NCBI GenBank assembly: GCA_900316475.1
Contig: ONDA01000010.1
Span: 1 to 64,000 of the forward strand
Length of the DNA stretch: 64,000 nucleotides
Direction: 5' to 3'
DNA from: an uncultured Prevotellaceae bacterium
Lineage (GTDB): Bacteria > Bacteroidota > Bacteroidia > Bacteroidales > Bacteroidaceae
Positions 7,610 to 16,025 of the stretch are shown piece by piece. Position numbers and translations under genes: made by a program. Below the pieces are notes generated by a model. It saw nothing but the letters and a program-made list of their open reading frames with translations. It was not told where the DNA came from and did not search any database. The first letter of the stretch is position 1, and the number at the start of each line of letters is the position of its first letter.

Positions 7610-8850
7610 AATATCGAGGTACGGGGTTCGAGGTGCGAGGTTCGAGGTGCGAGGTACGAGGTGCGAGAAGTGATTTGCAGCTCGTACTCCGGGGATTGAT
7701 GACAGTCCTCTTACTATTCTCGTACCTCGTACCTCGTACCTCGTACCTCGAGGTCAACGCGCAAAAGCGCGCAAAGTTTGAGTTCAAGCGCAACCTGCCG
7801 GCCTATGCCGACTCGCTGCTGAAAGACCTGACGTTCCCCATGGCGTGGGGCAATAGCTCCATCAAGGACTTCGACGCGTGGCGGCGTGCCGCCCGCCAGC
7901 GGGTCTTCGACTGTATGCTGACGCCTCCCCCTGCCCCTTCGAAGGAGGGGAGCGTGGTAGTAGCTGAGGAAAAGCGCGACGGCTATACGGCACGGAAGAT
8001 TGAAATCCGCCTGTCGCGCTACTACACCGTGCCGGCCTACGTGCTCATTCCCGACGGCAAGGGGCCGTTCCCCGCTGTCAACGTGCTGCACGACCACGGT
8101 GCCCACCTCTTTATAGGCAAGGAGAAGATGATACGTCCGCTGGCCTGCGAGGACTCCACGGTCATCAAGGATGCCGACGAGTGGGCTGCACAGCTCTATG
8201 AAGGCCAGTTCTTCGGCGACTACCTGGCGCGCCACGGCTATGTGGTCTTCTCGGCCGATGCCCCGATGTGGGGTGAGCGCGGTCAGGAGGAAGGTCCCCG
8301 GCGCGACCGCTACGACATGATTGCCGGCAATATGATGATGTACGGCATCGACCTCAGTGCCTATATGACCTACGACGACATCAGCGGTACGGAATTCCTG
8401 GCCAAGATGCCCGAGGTAGACCCTAAGCGCATAGGCTGTACGGGCTGTTCGATGGGCGCCTACCGTGCGTGGATGCTCGCGGCCCTGAGCGACCGCATCA
8501 AGGTCGGCGCTGCCATCTGCTGGCTCACAACCACCGACGACCAGATGTCGTTCAAATACAAGCGCACCGAGAACGGCGGCTTCGCCAACTGCTTCCCGGG
8601 TCTGCGCCGCTGGCTCGACTACCCGCATGTGGCCTCGCTGGCCTGTCCCAAGCCGATGCTCTTCATCAACGGGGCGCAAGACAAGCTGTTCCCCGTGCCG
8701 GGCGTCGAGAAGGCTTTTGCTATCATGCACGACGTCTGGCGCTCGCAGGGTGCCGACGACAAACTCGAGACCGAACTGTGGGACATCCCCCACAGCTGTC
8801 CGCTGAAAGCACAGGAACGCGTCTTGCAGTTCTTTAAGAAACACTTGTAA
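7606..8850 (+). CDS. Alpha/beta hydrolase (acetyl-xylan-esterase/dienelactone-hydrolase-like), secreted
   Basis: The triad is visible: nucleophile elbow GCTGCSMGAYR, the Asp in NGAQDKLFP and the His in DIPHSCP. VPAYVLIPDGKGPFPAVNVLHDHG is typical of this carbohydrate-esterase-like group. The N-terminus is odd: the first 50 codons are made of repeats of GAGGTACGAGGTGCGAGG and its inverse, giving FEVRGSRCEVRGAR...YLVPRTSYLEV. An internal ATG at 7699 (MTVLLLFSYLV...NAQKR) would give a usable signal peptide built largely from the repeat and may be the true start. A second insert, TPPPAPSKEGS (7924-7951), lies ahead of the catalytic domain. Confidence 0.85.
   Translation: MKYRGTGFEVRGSRCEVRGARSDLQLVLRGLMTVLLLFSYLVPRTSYLEVNAQKRAKFEFKRNLPAYADSLLKDLTFPMAWGNSSIKDFDAWRRAARQRVFDCMLTPPPAPSKEGSVVVAEEKRDGYTARKIEIRLSRYYTVPAYVLIPDGKGPFPAVNVLHDHGAHLFIGKEKMIRPLACEDSTVIKDADEWAAQLYEGQFFGDYLARHGYVVFSADAPMWGERGQEEGPRRDRYDMIAGNMMMYGIDLSAYMTYDDISGTEFLAKMPEVDPKRIGCTGCSMGAYRAWMLAALSDRIKVGAAICWLTTTDDQMSFKYKRTENGGFANCFPGLRRWLDYPHVASLACPKPMLFINGAQDKLFPVPGVEKAFAIMHDVWRSQGADDKLETELWDIPHSCPLKAQERVLQFFKKHL
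7609..7745. repeat. GAGGTACGAGGT direct repeats and inverse copy in the esterase 5' end
   Basis: Four to five copies of GAGGTRCGAGGTTCGAGG lie at 7616-7672. The inverted form CTCGTACCTCGTACCTCGTA lies at 7718-7745. The pair could form a long hairpin around the probable start codon at 7699, which would affect translation. Confidence 0.8.
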
Positions 8851-8861
8851 AAACGACAGAT

Positions 8862-10283
8862 ATGTACAGGAAACTATGGCTCTTGACGGTAGCTTTGCTG
8901 CTGGCCGTCGCTACCTTTGGCGAGAAACGCGAGATTCACATCTTGGCGACGAACGACATGCACGCCTCCATTGAGTATTTCCCGCAGTTGGCGGCTATTG
9001 TCGACAGTCTGCGCGGCATAGACCCCGGACTGTTGGTGTTCTCGGCTGGCGACAACCGTACGGGCAACCCGATGAACGACCAGTACGAGATTCCGTCGTA
9101 CCCGATAGTGGCGCTGATGAACCTGGTGGGCTTCAACGCCTCGGCCATTGGCAACCACGAGTTCGACAGCGGTTCGCTGCCGCGTCTGGTGGGGCTGAGT
9201 GCCTTCCGCTATCTCTGTGCCAATATCCAGATTGACGATACCGTCGGTATCGCGACAGTGCCCTGTCAGACGTTTGATGCCGGCGGTGTCAGGGTGGGAG
9301 TCGTCGGCGCCATCGAGGTGGGTTCCAAAGGCATCCCCGCCAGCCATCCCGACAACCTGCACGGCATACACTTCGTCCAGGCTTCCACCGTCTTGGGACA
9401 GTATGAGTGGATGCGCCGCCAGTGCGACGTCGTCGTCCTGCTGTCACACTTAGGCTATTTCACCGATGTCGAGACGGCCGGCAAGTTTCCCTGGTTCGAC
9501 GTCATCCTCGGCGGTCATACCCACAAGCAGCTGAAGGCCGACGAGCCGTTGCATAACGGCGTGCTCGTCACCCAGAGTGGCGGCTATCTGCAGAGTGCCG
9601 CCTATGTGACGCTGACCGTCGACAGCGGCCGCGTCACCGACAAGCGGGTGGAGTATATCGACGTGAAGAAGTTCCCGAAGAAGAATAAGGTGATAGCCTC
9701 GCTGGTAGAGTCCTTCGGCAACAGTCCGAAGTTCAGCCGCGTCATTGCCCGTGCCGAGACGCCTTTTGGTGTGAAGGAGGAGCTGGGCAGCATGATTTGT
9801 GACGCTCTGAAAGATGCCTACGGTGCCGACGTGGCCTTGACCAATCCCGGTGGTGTGCGCCTCGGTCAGCTGCCGGCAGGCGACATCACTGTGCTCGACG
9901 TGCTGAGGTTCGACCCCTTCGACAATAAGATTGTGGTGATGACGCTGACGGGCAAGCAGTTGCTCGACCTGATGATGAGCTGTAGCCAGCGCCGTCTGCG
10001 CAGTTTCCCCTATGTCAGCGGAGCGCAGTGTGAACTGACACCCGACGACGATGATGCCACGCTGGTGAAGACGGCCAAGGTGACGCTGGCCGACGGCAAG
10101 CCGCTGAAGATGAAGCAGAAATACCGCGTGGTGACTAACAGCTACGTCGCCTCGACCAACCTGTCGGGCTCTGTGGTAAGCCAGACATACGACGACCTGA
10201 CGCACGATGTCATCATCCGCTATTTAGAGAAGCAGAAGACGGTCAGCTATAAGGGCGTGCGCCGGCTCGGAATAACCCAATAG
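8862..10283 (+). CDS. 5'-nucleotidase/2',3'-cyclic phosphodiesterase-like metallophosphatase (UshA family), fused two-domain form
   Basis: The protein has 473 residues with signal peptide MYRKLWLLTVALLLAVATFG. The N-terminal metallophosphoesterase motifs are ATNDMHAS, SAGDNRTGN, GNHEFD, LLSHLGY and GGHTHKQL. The C-terminal substrate-binding domain begins near residue 280 and contains GSMICDALKDAYGADVAL, NPGGVR and FDPFDNKIV. It is expected to release nucleosides or phosphate from nucleotides in the periplasm. Some Bacteroidota encode these domains as separate proteins; here they are fused. It ends the five-gene operon, 11 bp after the hydrolase. Confidence 0.92.
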   Translation: MYRKLWLLTVALLLAVATFGEKREIHILATNDMHASIEYFPQLAAIVDSLRGIDPGLLVFSAGDNRTGNPMNDQYEIPSYPIVALMNLVGFNASAIGNHEFDSGSLPRLVGLSAFRYLCANIQIDDTVGIATVPCQTFDAGGVRVGVVGAIEVGSKGIPASHPDNLHGIHFVQASTVLGQYEWMRRQCDVVVLLSHLGYFTDVETAGKFPWFDVILGGHTHKQLKADEPLHNGVLVTQSGGYLQSAAYVTLTVDSGRVTDKRVEYIDVKKFPKKNKVIASLVESFGNSPKFSRVIARAETPFGVKEELGSMICDALKDAYGADVALTNPGGVRLGQLPAGDITVLDVLRFDPFDNKIVVMTLTGKQLLDLMMSCSQRRLRSFPYVSGAQCELTPDDDDATLVKTAKVTLADGKPLKMKQKYRVVTNSYVASTNLSGSVVSQTYDDLTHDVIIRYLEKQKTVSYKGVRRLGITQ

Positions 10284-10299
10284 TACAGTGGTAAGTAAT

Positions 10300-10740
10300 T
10301 GAACTTTCCCACCCCTTTTTCTTTTTAACCCCATTTCTTTTCAACTACTAATTACACGAATTACACTAATTGAACGAATTACACTAATTGAACGAATAAT
10401 AACTAATTTCACGAATTTTCGCCGCGAGTGCCGATAGCCTGCGTGTAGCAAATTCTTGGTCGAACCAAGCGGCAAAGCCGAGCGAGTGAAATCTTTGTCG
10501 TCTGTCGGCTCAGAATCTTTTAAATCTTCAAATCTTTGTTCATTATTAAATTCGTGTAATTAGTGAAATTCGTAGTTCAATATGCACATACAAAAATCTT
10601 TTAAATCTTCAAATCTTTGTTCATTATTAAATTCGTGTAATTAGTGAAATTCGTAGTTCAATATGCACATACAAAATCTTTTAAATCTTCAAATCTTTGT
10701 TCATTATTAAATTCGTGAAATTCGTAGTTCTTAAAAGGTT
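10300..10740. repeat. Non-coding spacer with three 80-bp tandem repeats and ATTCGTGTAATTAGTG words
   Basis: Copies start at 10515, 10596 and 10676 (ATCTTTTAAATCTTCAAATC...ATTCGTAGTTCAATATGC), so the period is 80-81 bp. The stretch before them (10340-10400) repeats AATTACACTAATTGAACG. The last 36 bp of one unit (10670-10705) occur exactly, in inverse orientation, at 15877-15912. No gene was seen. The spacer lies between two convergent genes. Confidence 0.85.
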
Positions 10741-10760
10741 TTAGGGGTGGGAAAGTTCAG

Positions 10761-12503
10761 TTAACCAATGTTCAGTCTGATGACGAACCGTGCTCCCTCT
10801 TTGTAGCTCGTGTCTAAGCTGATGGTGCCGTCCAGGCGTGAGATGATCTTCCGACAGAGCGGCAGTCCCAGGCCGATGCCCTCCTTGAAGGTGTTCAGTT
10901 TGACGAAGCGCTCAAAGATGTGGTCAGCCTCTTCCGGCGGTATGCCGCAGCCAGTGTCCTCGACACTCAGTTCCAGCTGGCCGTCTTTTTCCGTCGCTCC
11001 CAGGGTTATCGTTCCCTTACTTGTGTATTTGATAGCGTTGTCAATCAGTGTGACGATGGCGCGCCGCAGCATCTCGCGGTTGGTGGTGATGGCGTAGTCG
11101 TCGGCCAGTGTCGTGCTGATGTTTATGGCGACACCTGCTGAGACAAACAGCTCCTTCTCTTTTGCCAGTTTGTGCAGCAAGTCGTTGACGGCAACGTTGT
11201 CTGTTTTCTTGGTGTCGGCAGCCGACTCGTTCAGCGCCAGCTCTATCATCTCGTCAATCTGACTCGTTATCAGGTAGTTGTTCTTTTGTATGACCTGAGC
11301 TATCTCCTTGCGCTTCTCGGCGTCGGGACTCAGGTCGGGGTTGGCCAGCACCTGGGCGAAGCCTGCGATGACGTTCAGCGGTGTGCGCACCTCGTGGCTC
11401 ATGTTGCGGATGAAGGCATCCTTCAGCTTGTCCGACTCCAGCGCGTGCTCATAGGCCTGCTTGAGCTCCTTCATATAGCGATAGCGCGTGTAGCTGATGT
11501 AGACCAATGCCGTGATGAGCATCAGCAGTAGCAGGATGATGATGGCCAGTGTGATGATGCGCGTGCGGGCCACCTGGCGCTCTATGTCGTACACCGTCAT
11601 CTCGTCGCGGAACCCCTGCATCGAGTTGCTCAGGATGACGTTGTTGACAGAGTCCTTGGCCGTCGTCTGTTTCTTCAGCGACTCGTAGGCATCCTTCCAG
11701 CGGCCTGCCCGTTCGTAGATGATGGTGGCCGTCTCGTGAGCCTCGTCGCCCAGCGCGTCATAGGCCATGGCGACAGCCTTGTCGACGTTCCCTTGCAGAC
11801 TCTCGTAGCAGATGTCCACATTGCGGCCGTGGACGCTGGTCTTTCCCTCGGCCACGCCCTCGCGGTATTTCTTGTAGCCTTCAAGGAAGGCGGGAATGTC
11901 GCCACTGTTGAAGTAGCTCAACGTCTGGCGCGTCTCGATGTCAAACACCCGGTCGGGTGCGTATGTCTCGGCTATCTCCTTGGCCTTCTCCAGCATTTTG
12001 CGCGCCTCCTCGGGATCGTCGCTCAGCGAGACGTTCACAAGGTTCATGTAGATGGGTGGCATACTCTCGTAGTAGCCGGCCTTCTCCATCATGCGTATCA
12101 CCTGGCGGAAATTCTCCTTGGCCGTCTCTCTGTTGCCGCAGTAGCGGTTCAGGTGGCCGAGCATGTTGTAGGCCATATACATCTCCTTGTCCAGCTTCTT
12201 CTCTCTCAGCTCGTTTGCCAACTGGCGTGCCAGTTTGTAGGCTTCGAAGATGCGCTGTCGGTTCATCAGGAATACTATCTCGTTACAGCGCTGCGTGTAG
12301 TAGGCGTGCTGGTCGTCCTGCTTCAGCAGGTAGTCTTGCAGGGCGTTCAGTGCAGGGAAGAAGCGGGCGCTGTCGCCGCGGTTGAAGGCGTTGCGCATCG
12401 AGTCGCGCAGCGTCAGGTATTCTTTCGAGTTTTTATAGCTGTCATCCGCCTTCACCGTGAAGGTGCTGAAGAGAAGTGCCAGTGTCAGAATGATGAATTT
12501 CAT
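10761..12503 (-). CDS. Periplasmic-TPR sensor histidine kinase
   Basis: The protein has 580 residues. A signal peptide (MKFIILTLALLFSTFTVKA) is followed by a TPR-like helical sensor to about residue 310. One membrane helix follows (LAIIILLLLMLITALVYIS), then the HisKA dimerisation domain with phospho-His in NMSHEVRTPLNV (about residue 370). The ATPase domain has N box DNAIKY, G1 VEDTGCGIP and G2 GIGLGLPLC. It lacks receiver and output domains, so the response regulator must be elsewhere. A truncated paralogue lies at 17648-18637. The start at 12503 gives the signal peptide. It diverges from trmO with overlapping promoters. Confidence 0.92.
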   Translation of the reverse strand: MKFIILTLALLFSTFTVKADDSYKNSKEYLTLRDSMRNAFNRGDSARFFPALNALQDYLLKQDDQHAYYTQRCNEIVFLMNRQRIFEAYKLARQLANELREKKLDKEMYMAYNMLGHLNRYCGNRETAKENFRQVIRMMEKAGYYESMPPIYMNLVNVSLSDDPEEARKMLEKAKEIAETYAPDRVFDIETRQTLSYFNSGDIPAFLEGYKKYREGVAEGKTSVHGRNVDICYESLQGNVDKAVAMAYDALGDEAHETATIIYERAGRWKDAYESLKKQTTAKDSVNNVILSNSMQGFRDEMTVYDIERQVARTRIITLAIIILLLLMLITALVYISYTRYRYMKELKQAYEHALESDKLKDAFIRNMSHEVRTPLNVIAGFAQVLANPDLSPDAEKRKEIAQVIQKNNYLITSQIDEMIELALNESAADTKKTDNVAVNDLLHKLAKEKELFVSAGVAINISTTLADDYAITTNREMLRRAIVTLIDNAIKYTSKGTITLGATEKDGQLELSVEDTGCGIPPEEADHIFERFVKLNTFKEGIGLGLPLCRKIISRLDGTISLDTSYKEGARFVIRLNIG

Positions 12504-12536
12504 GTAGGTTGGGTTAATAGTATTAGTCCGATGATG

Positions 12537-12568
12537 CAAAAGTACAAACTATTTTTGTTTTCTCCAAA
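12537..12568 (-). promoter_or_regulatory. Promoter of the TPR histidine kinase
   Basis: On the minus strand TACTTTTG (12537-12544) is the -7 element and TTTG (12565-12568) the -33 element, 20 nt apart. It interleaves with the trmO promoter on the other strand. Confidence 0.7.
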
Positions 12569-12585
12569 TTTTTTTATTACTTTTG
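12554..12585 (+). promoter_or_regulatory. Promoter of trmO, predicting a leaderless or near-leaderless mRNA
   Basis: TTTG (12554-12557) and TACTTTTG (12578-12585) are 20 nt apart. The ATG begins only 5 nt after the -7 element, so transcription should start at or beside the start codon. Confidence 0.65.
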
Positions 12586-12590
12586 CAACG

Positions 12591-13265
12591 ATGAATATCC
12601 AACCTGTTGCATTTTTTCACTCGCCGCTGACGTCGAAGTTCGGATTGCCCCGTCAGAGCGGCTTGGCCGCGTCGCTCCCCGGGCGTGTTGTTTTCACCCC
12701 CGCCTATCGTCAGGAGGAGGCCGTCAGGGGGCTGGAGGCCTTCGACTATCTCTGGCTTATCTGGGAGTTCTCGGCCAACGACGAGGGCCGTGGACTCACC
12801 GTCCGTCCGCCCCGCTTGGGTGGCAACGAGCGGGTCGGGGTGTTTGCCTCGCGCTCGCCTTTCCGTCCCAACCGCTTAGGACTCTCGTGCGTATATATAA
12901 ATAAGGTGGAGCTGACGCCCGACCTCGGTCCCGTCATCCACGTTCTCGGTGCCGACCTGATGGACGGCACGCCCATCTACGACGTCAAGCCATACGTGGC
13001 CTATGCCGATGCCCATCCCGATGCCCGCAGCGGTTTCGTCGACACCCATGTCTGGCAACCCCTCGACGTCGTCATCCCTGCCGACGTCGCCCCCCTCTTC
13101 ACGGCCGATGAGCAGGCTGCCCTGCGCGAGGTGCTGGCTCAAGACCCTCGTCCCCGCTACCACGACGACCCGCAGCGCCTCTACGGCATGCCCTTTGCTG
13201 GTCGCGACGTCCGCTTCCGCGTCGCCGATGGTGTCGTGACGGTGGTTGAGGCGGTAGCCGACTAA
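12591..13265 (+). CDS. trmO: tRNA (N6-threonylcarbamoyladenosine37-N6)-methyltransferase TrmO
   Basis: The protein has 224 residues. It has the TsaA/YaeB fold signatures: FHSPLTSKFGLPRQSGLA at the N-terminus, FDYLWLIWEFS, and the SAM-site stretch FASRSPFRPNRLGLS followed by GADLMDGTPIYDVKPYV. TrmO methylates t6A at position 37 of certain ANN-reading tRNAs. The frame extends far upstream, but the ATG at 12591 matches the family N-terminus and sits beside the promoter. Its TAA overlaps the stop codon of the convergent ATPase gene by 2 bp. Confidence 0.92.
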   Translation: MNIQPVAFFHSPLTSKFGLPRQSGLAASLPGRVVFTPAYRQEEAVRGLEAFDYLWLIWEFSANDEGRGLTVRPPRLGGNERVGVFASRSPFRPNRLGLSCVYINKVELTPDLGPVIHVLGADLMDGTPIYDVKPYVAYADAHPDARSGFVDTHVWQPLDVVIPADVAPLFTADEQAALREVLAQDPRPRYHDDPQRLYGMPFAGRDVRFRVADGVVTVVEAVAD

Positions 13266-14380
13266 CGCAGTAGCCACTGACGCATCAGCTGGTCGTCAAT
13301 GTAGTACTCTCCATCCTCTGACGACAACAGTCCGTAGGACAGCAGCTTCTTGGAGGCTGCCTGTACGCTACTTGCCGACTGAAGATGATGCCGACGGATA
13401 AAGGCCCCCGACGTAATCTGACGGGCGCGGCCTTCGGCAGCAATGGCATTGAGCAGCTCCTTTTGCGCGAGAGTCAGACGTGACAGAACTTCTCCGTAGC
13501 GGTGGTTGTTGTCGGCTATCATCTGCGTAATGACGTCCTCCACCTGCTGCTTTCCTACGTCTTGTCCTGCTTCTGTTTCAGAGAAGAGCGTCCGAAATGT
13601 TTTCTGAAGGTAGTAGGTGTTTCCTTCAAAGACCTGATAGGCTGTGTGTATGGCGTCGTCGTCGATGGCCTTGCCACCAGCGTTGAAGTGGTGCTGCACA
13701 AAAGCCAGGTACTTATCCTCGGCTATGGGCTTCAGCATCATCATGTCTGCACTGTTGTAGAAGGGGCGCGCCGTGTCGAGGAACATCTCGTTCATGATAT
13801 GTCGTTCGCTGCCCGAGAAGATGAAGTTGGCATTGCTGCAGTGCTGGATGTGCGTGCGCAGCAGAGCCTCGATGTTCTTCTCTGCATAGTTGACAATCTG
13901 CTGAAACTCGTCAATGGCAATGATACACCGCTTGTCGGCCTGTTCAATACAGGCAAAAATCTCCTCTAAGGTATAGACGGGATTGGTAATGTCGCCCAGT
14001 CTGATGTCGAACGTGGGGGTGTTGCTGACGGGGTCGTAGCCGAAATGTCCATTCAGCGTCTTGAGCGTCGTCACCATCAGCTTCATCAACCGCTGGCTGC
14101 GTGTGCCAATGGTCTCAAACACCGTCTTACCTAACATGTAGATCAGTTCGTTAAGGCTGGACGTGCGCAGAATGTCGACAAACATCGTAATGTAGTGCTG
14201 TTTCAGCGCAGGTTTATCGAAACAGTATTCGATGAGTCCTGTCTTACCAAGACGCCGTGGTGACACGATGACAGTATTGGCACCGTTTGTTGTCTGGCGC
14301 ACTAACCGCAGGCTCTCTTCCTGACGGTCGCAGAAATATTCGGGCTTGATCTTGCCGACTACGATAAAGGGATTTTCCAT
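13262..14380 (-). CDS. AAA+ ATPase of the archaeal-ATPase type (PF01637-like), paralogue 1
   Basis: The protein has 372 residues. It begins MENPFIVVGKIKPEYFCDRQEE, an arrangement typical of these orphan ATPases. Walker A is SPRRLGKTG, Walker B is CIIAIDEFQQ, and sensor 1 is ANFIFSGSERH. The C-terminal third is a winged-helix-like region (LTLAQKELLNAIAAEG...SGAFIRRHHLQSASSVQAASKKLL). Its nearest relative in the window is the ATPase at 14528-15673, which shares the same layout throughout. Substrate and partner are unknown. It has its own promoter at 14406-14437. Confidence 0.85.
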   Translation of the reverse strand: MENPFIVVGKIKPEYFCDRQEESLRLVRQTTNGANTVIVSPRRLGKTGLIEYCFDKPALKQHYITMFVDILRTSSLNELIYMLGKTVFETIGTRSQRLMKLMVTTLKTLNGHFGYDPVSNTPTFDIRLGDITNPVYTLEEIFACIEQADKRCIIAIDEFQQIVNYAEKNIEALLRTHIQHCSNANFIFSGSERHIMNEMFLDTARPFYNSADMMMLKPIAEDKYLAFVQHHFNAGGKAIDDDAIHTAYQVFEGNTYYLQKTFRTLFSETEAGQDVGKQQVEDVITQMIADNNHRYGEVLSRLTLAQKELLNAIAAEGRARQITSGAFIRRHHLQSASSVQAASKKLLSYGLLSSEDGEYYIDDQLMRQWLLR

Positions 14381-14405
14381 AACACCGTTTGTTGAATTGA
14401 CGGTG

Positions 14406-14437
14406 CAAAGGTAATTATTTATTTTGAATTATGCAAA
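14406..14437 (-). promoter_or_regulatory. Promoter of ATPase paralogue 1
   Basis: On the minus strand TACCTTTG (14406-14413) and TTTG (14434-14437) are 20 nt apart. Confidence 0.7.
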
Positions 14438-14470
14438 TTAAATAATGCAAAATGAATAATTGGTAAGAAT

Positions 14471-14503
14471 AATGCCACCGCTTCATCTCGAGGCGGTGGC
14501 ATT
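14471..14503 (-). terminator. Terminator-like hairpin after ATPase paralogue 2
   Basis: A perfect 11-bp stem, AATGCCACCGC (14471-14481) with GCGGTGGCATT (14493-14503), has an 11-nt loop. It lies 25 bp past the stop of the ATPase at 14528-15673. The T tract is weak on the minus side (ATTCTTACC). Confidence 0.55.
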
Positions 14504-14527
14504 GTAATAGATTTGATATATATTGCA

Positions 14528-15673
14528 TTACCTGTAAAAAGTTCGCTTCAGCCACAGGTCGAGGAAACGGTCGTAGACCATAAAGCCGTCCTGTGACTTG
14601 TAGACCAGCTCTTTCTCCTTCAGCACATCGAGCGATTTCTTGATACTGCTTGCGCTCGGCAATTCATACTTCTGTAAGAACTCGTGTGCTTGCGGTTGTG
14701 CTACCCGGCCTTCAAGGGCGATGGCTTTAAGAAGCTGTAACTGGTTGCTGGTAAGAAAATTCATCAGCGTTTCATATTGGCTGGACTTGTCGGTTATAAT
14801 TCCTAATATGGTATCCCTCACCTGCTGGTAGTCCGTCACATGCATTTCGCTCTCGTAAAGTCTGTTAAGTACAGACTGCATGTACCAGGTATAGCCGCCG
14901 AACTGTTCGTAAAGCTGACGGAATACGTCTGTAGCTATCGACCCCTTCTTCGCCTTGAAGAAACGTGAGGCGAAATCATAATAGATTTCTTCATGAAGCG
15001 GTTCGAGACTGATGGTGTCTGTGCTTTGATAGAAAGGACGTTTTGGCGAGGCAAACATCTCTGCCATCAGGTGAAGCTTGCTGCCAGAAAACACGAAGTG
15101 CGCATTGTGAATAAACTGTATGTATGAACGCAACAGAGCTTCGGTGCCTTGCTCGGGGTAGTCAGCGATGGTCTGAAACTCGTCAATGGCTATAAACACT
15201 TCCCTGCCGCTGTTCTTCAGGTATTCAAATATGCTTTTCAGTGTGTATTCCGTGTCTGAACGCTCAAAGGTAACGGAGATGGTGGGCGCGCCCGTGACGG
15301 GGTCGAGCGATACCGTTGGTCGCCACAGACTGAAGAACTTGAGCACCTTGTCAAGTGCTCCCCGGCTAACTGATAACTTCTCCTCGATGATAGCTCGTCC
15401 TAAAGCCTGTATGAAGTCGTGTAGGTTACATGTATGGAAAATGTCGACATAGATGCATACGGCATCCTTGTTCTGCTGTTTTATCTGATTTAGAGTATGG
15501 CGAATCAGTCCTGTCTTGCCAATTTTCCTGGGTGAAATCAGCGTCGTGTTTCTGCCGTTTGTCAGGTTCGCAATCAGCTTTTCTGTCTCAACGGTGCGGT
15601 CACAGAAATAGTCTGGTCCCTCGTACCCCTCGTAAACAAAGGGGTTTTGGCGTTTTTTGCTTTTCTTTATCAT
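14528..15673 (-). CDS. AAA+ ATPase of the archaeal-ATPase type (PF01637-like), paralogue 2
   Basis: The protein has 381 residues. It begins MIKKSKKRQNPFVYEGYEGPDYFCDRTVE, then Walker A SPRKIGKTGLIRH, Walker B EVFIAIDEFQTI and AHFVFSGSKLHLM. The C-terminus has a winged-helix-like part (LQLLKAIALEGRVAQPQAHEFL...PSASSIKKSLDVLKEKELV). It is clearly related to the ATPase at 13262-14380 in layout and motifs but well diverged, so this is an old duplication. It has its own promoter and terminator. Confidence 0.85.
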   Translation of the reverse strand: MIKKSKKRQNPFVYEGYEGPDYFCDRTVETEKLIANLTNGRNTTLISPRKIGKTGLIRHTLNQIKQQNKDAVCIYVDIFHTCNLHDFIQALGRAIIEEKLSVSRGALDKVLKFFSLWRPTVSLDPVTGAPTISVTFERSDTEYTLKSIFEYLKNSGREVFIAIDEFQTIADYPEQGTEALLRSYIQFIHNAHFVFSGSKLHLMAEMFASPKRPFYQSTDTISLEPLHEEIYYDFASRFFKAKKGSIATDVFRQLYEQFGGYTWYMQSVLNRLYESEMHVTDYQQVRDTILGIITDKSSQYETLMNFLTSNQLQLLKAIALEGRVAQPQAHEFLQKYELPSASSIKKSLDVLKEKELVYKSQDGFMVYDRFLDLWLKRTFYR

Positions 15674-15737
15674 AGTATCCTTCTCCTTTTGGTGTTTAAT
15701 GTCATTTCACCTTTAGCGTTTTACTTTTAGCGCGATG

Positions 15738-15768
15738 CAAAGATACGAATAAGTGAGCAAAGAACAAA
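15738..15768 (-). promoter_or_regulatory. Promoter of ATPase paralogue 2
   Basis: On the minus strand TATCTTTG (15738-15745) and TTTG (15765-15768) are 19 nt apart. Confidence 0.7.
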
Positions 15769-16025
15769 ACAAAAAACATTTTTTTTTGTTTTTTCTTTCG
15801 AGCGACAGTATCTTAGACAGATTATTCTAATTCTTTCTCATTGCTTTCCGAAACAAATTACAGCAATTCTTTTTGTAATGAACAAAGATTTGAAGATTTA
15901 AAAGATTTTGTATGATTTTGAATCAAATTTTCTTGTGATTTTGAGCGGAGCGACCACTGTTAGCCATCACGACTCGTCGCCACTTTTTGTTCAGTTTGCA
16001 GCGGACTGACGCGAATACGTGTTTT
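15769..16025. other. Non-coding spacer containing a 36-bp dispersed repeat
   Basis: No gene is seen. Bases 15877-15912 are an exact inverse copy of 10670-10705 in the spacer between the 5'-nucleotidase and the histidine kinase. The remainder is AT-rich up to 15945 and then GC-richer (GAGCGGAGCGACC). Confidence 0.7.

Noticed and set aside
7714..8844. 376-residue minus-strand frame opposite the esterase
   Set aside because: Composition (HVVQHVDSGERPL...) is that of an antisense shadow, and the plus frame has a complete catalytic triad.
10420..10510. Possible tRNA or insertion-sequence end (TTGGTCGAACCAAG palindrome)
   Set aside because: No cloverleaf or transposase reading frame can be drawn; the palindrome is short.
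11736..12590. Upstream extension of the trmO frame
   Set aside because: It is antisense to the histidine kinase; the TrmO N-terminus and promoter fix the start at 12591.
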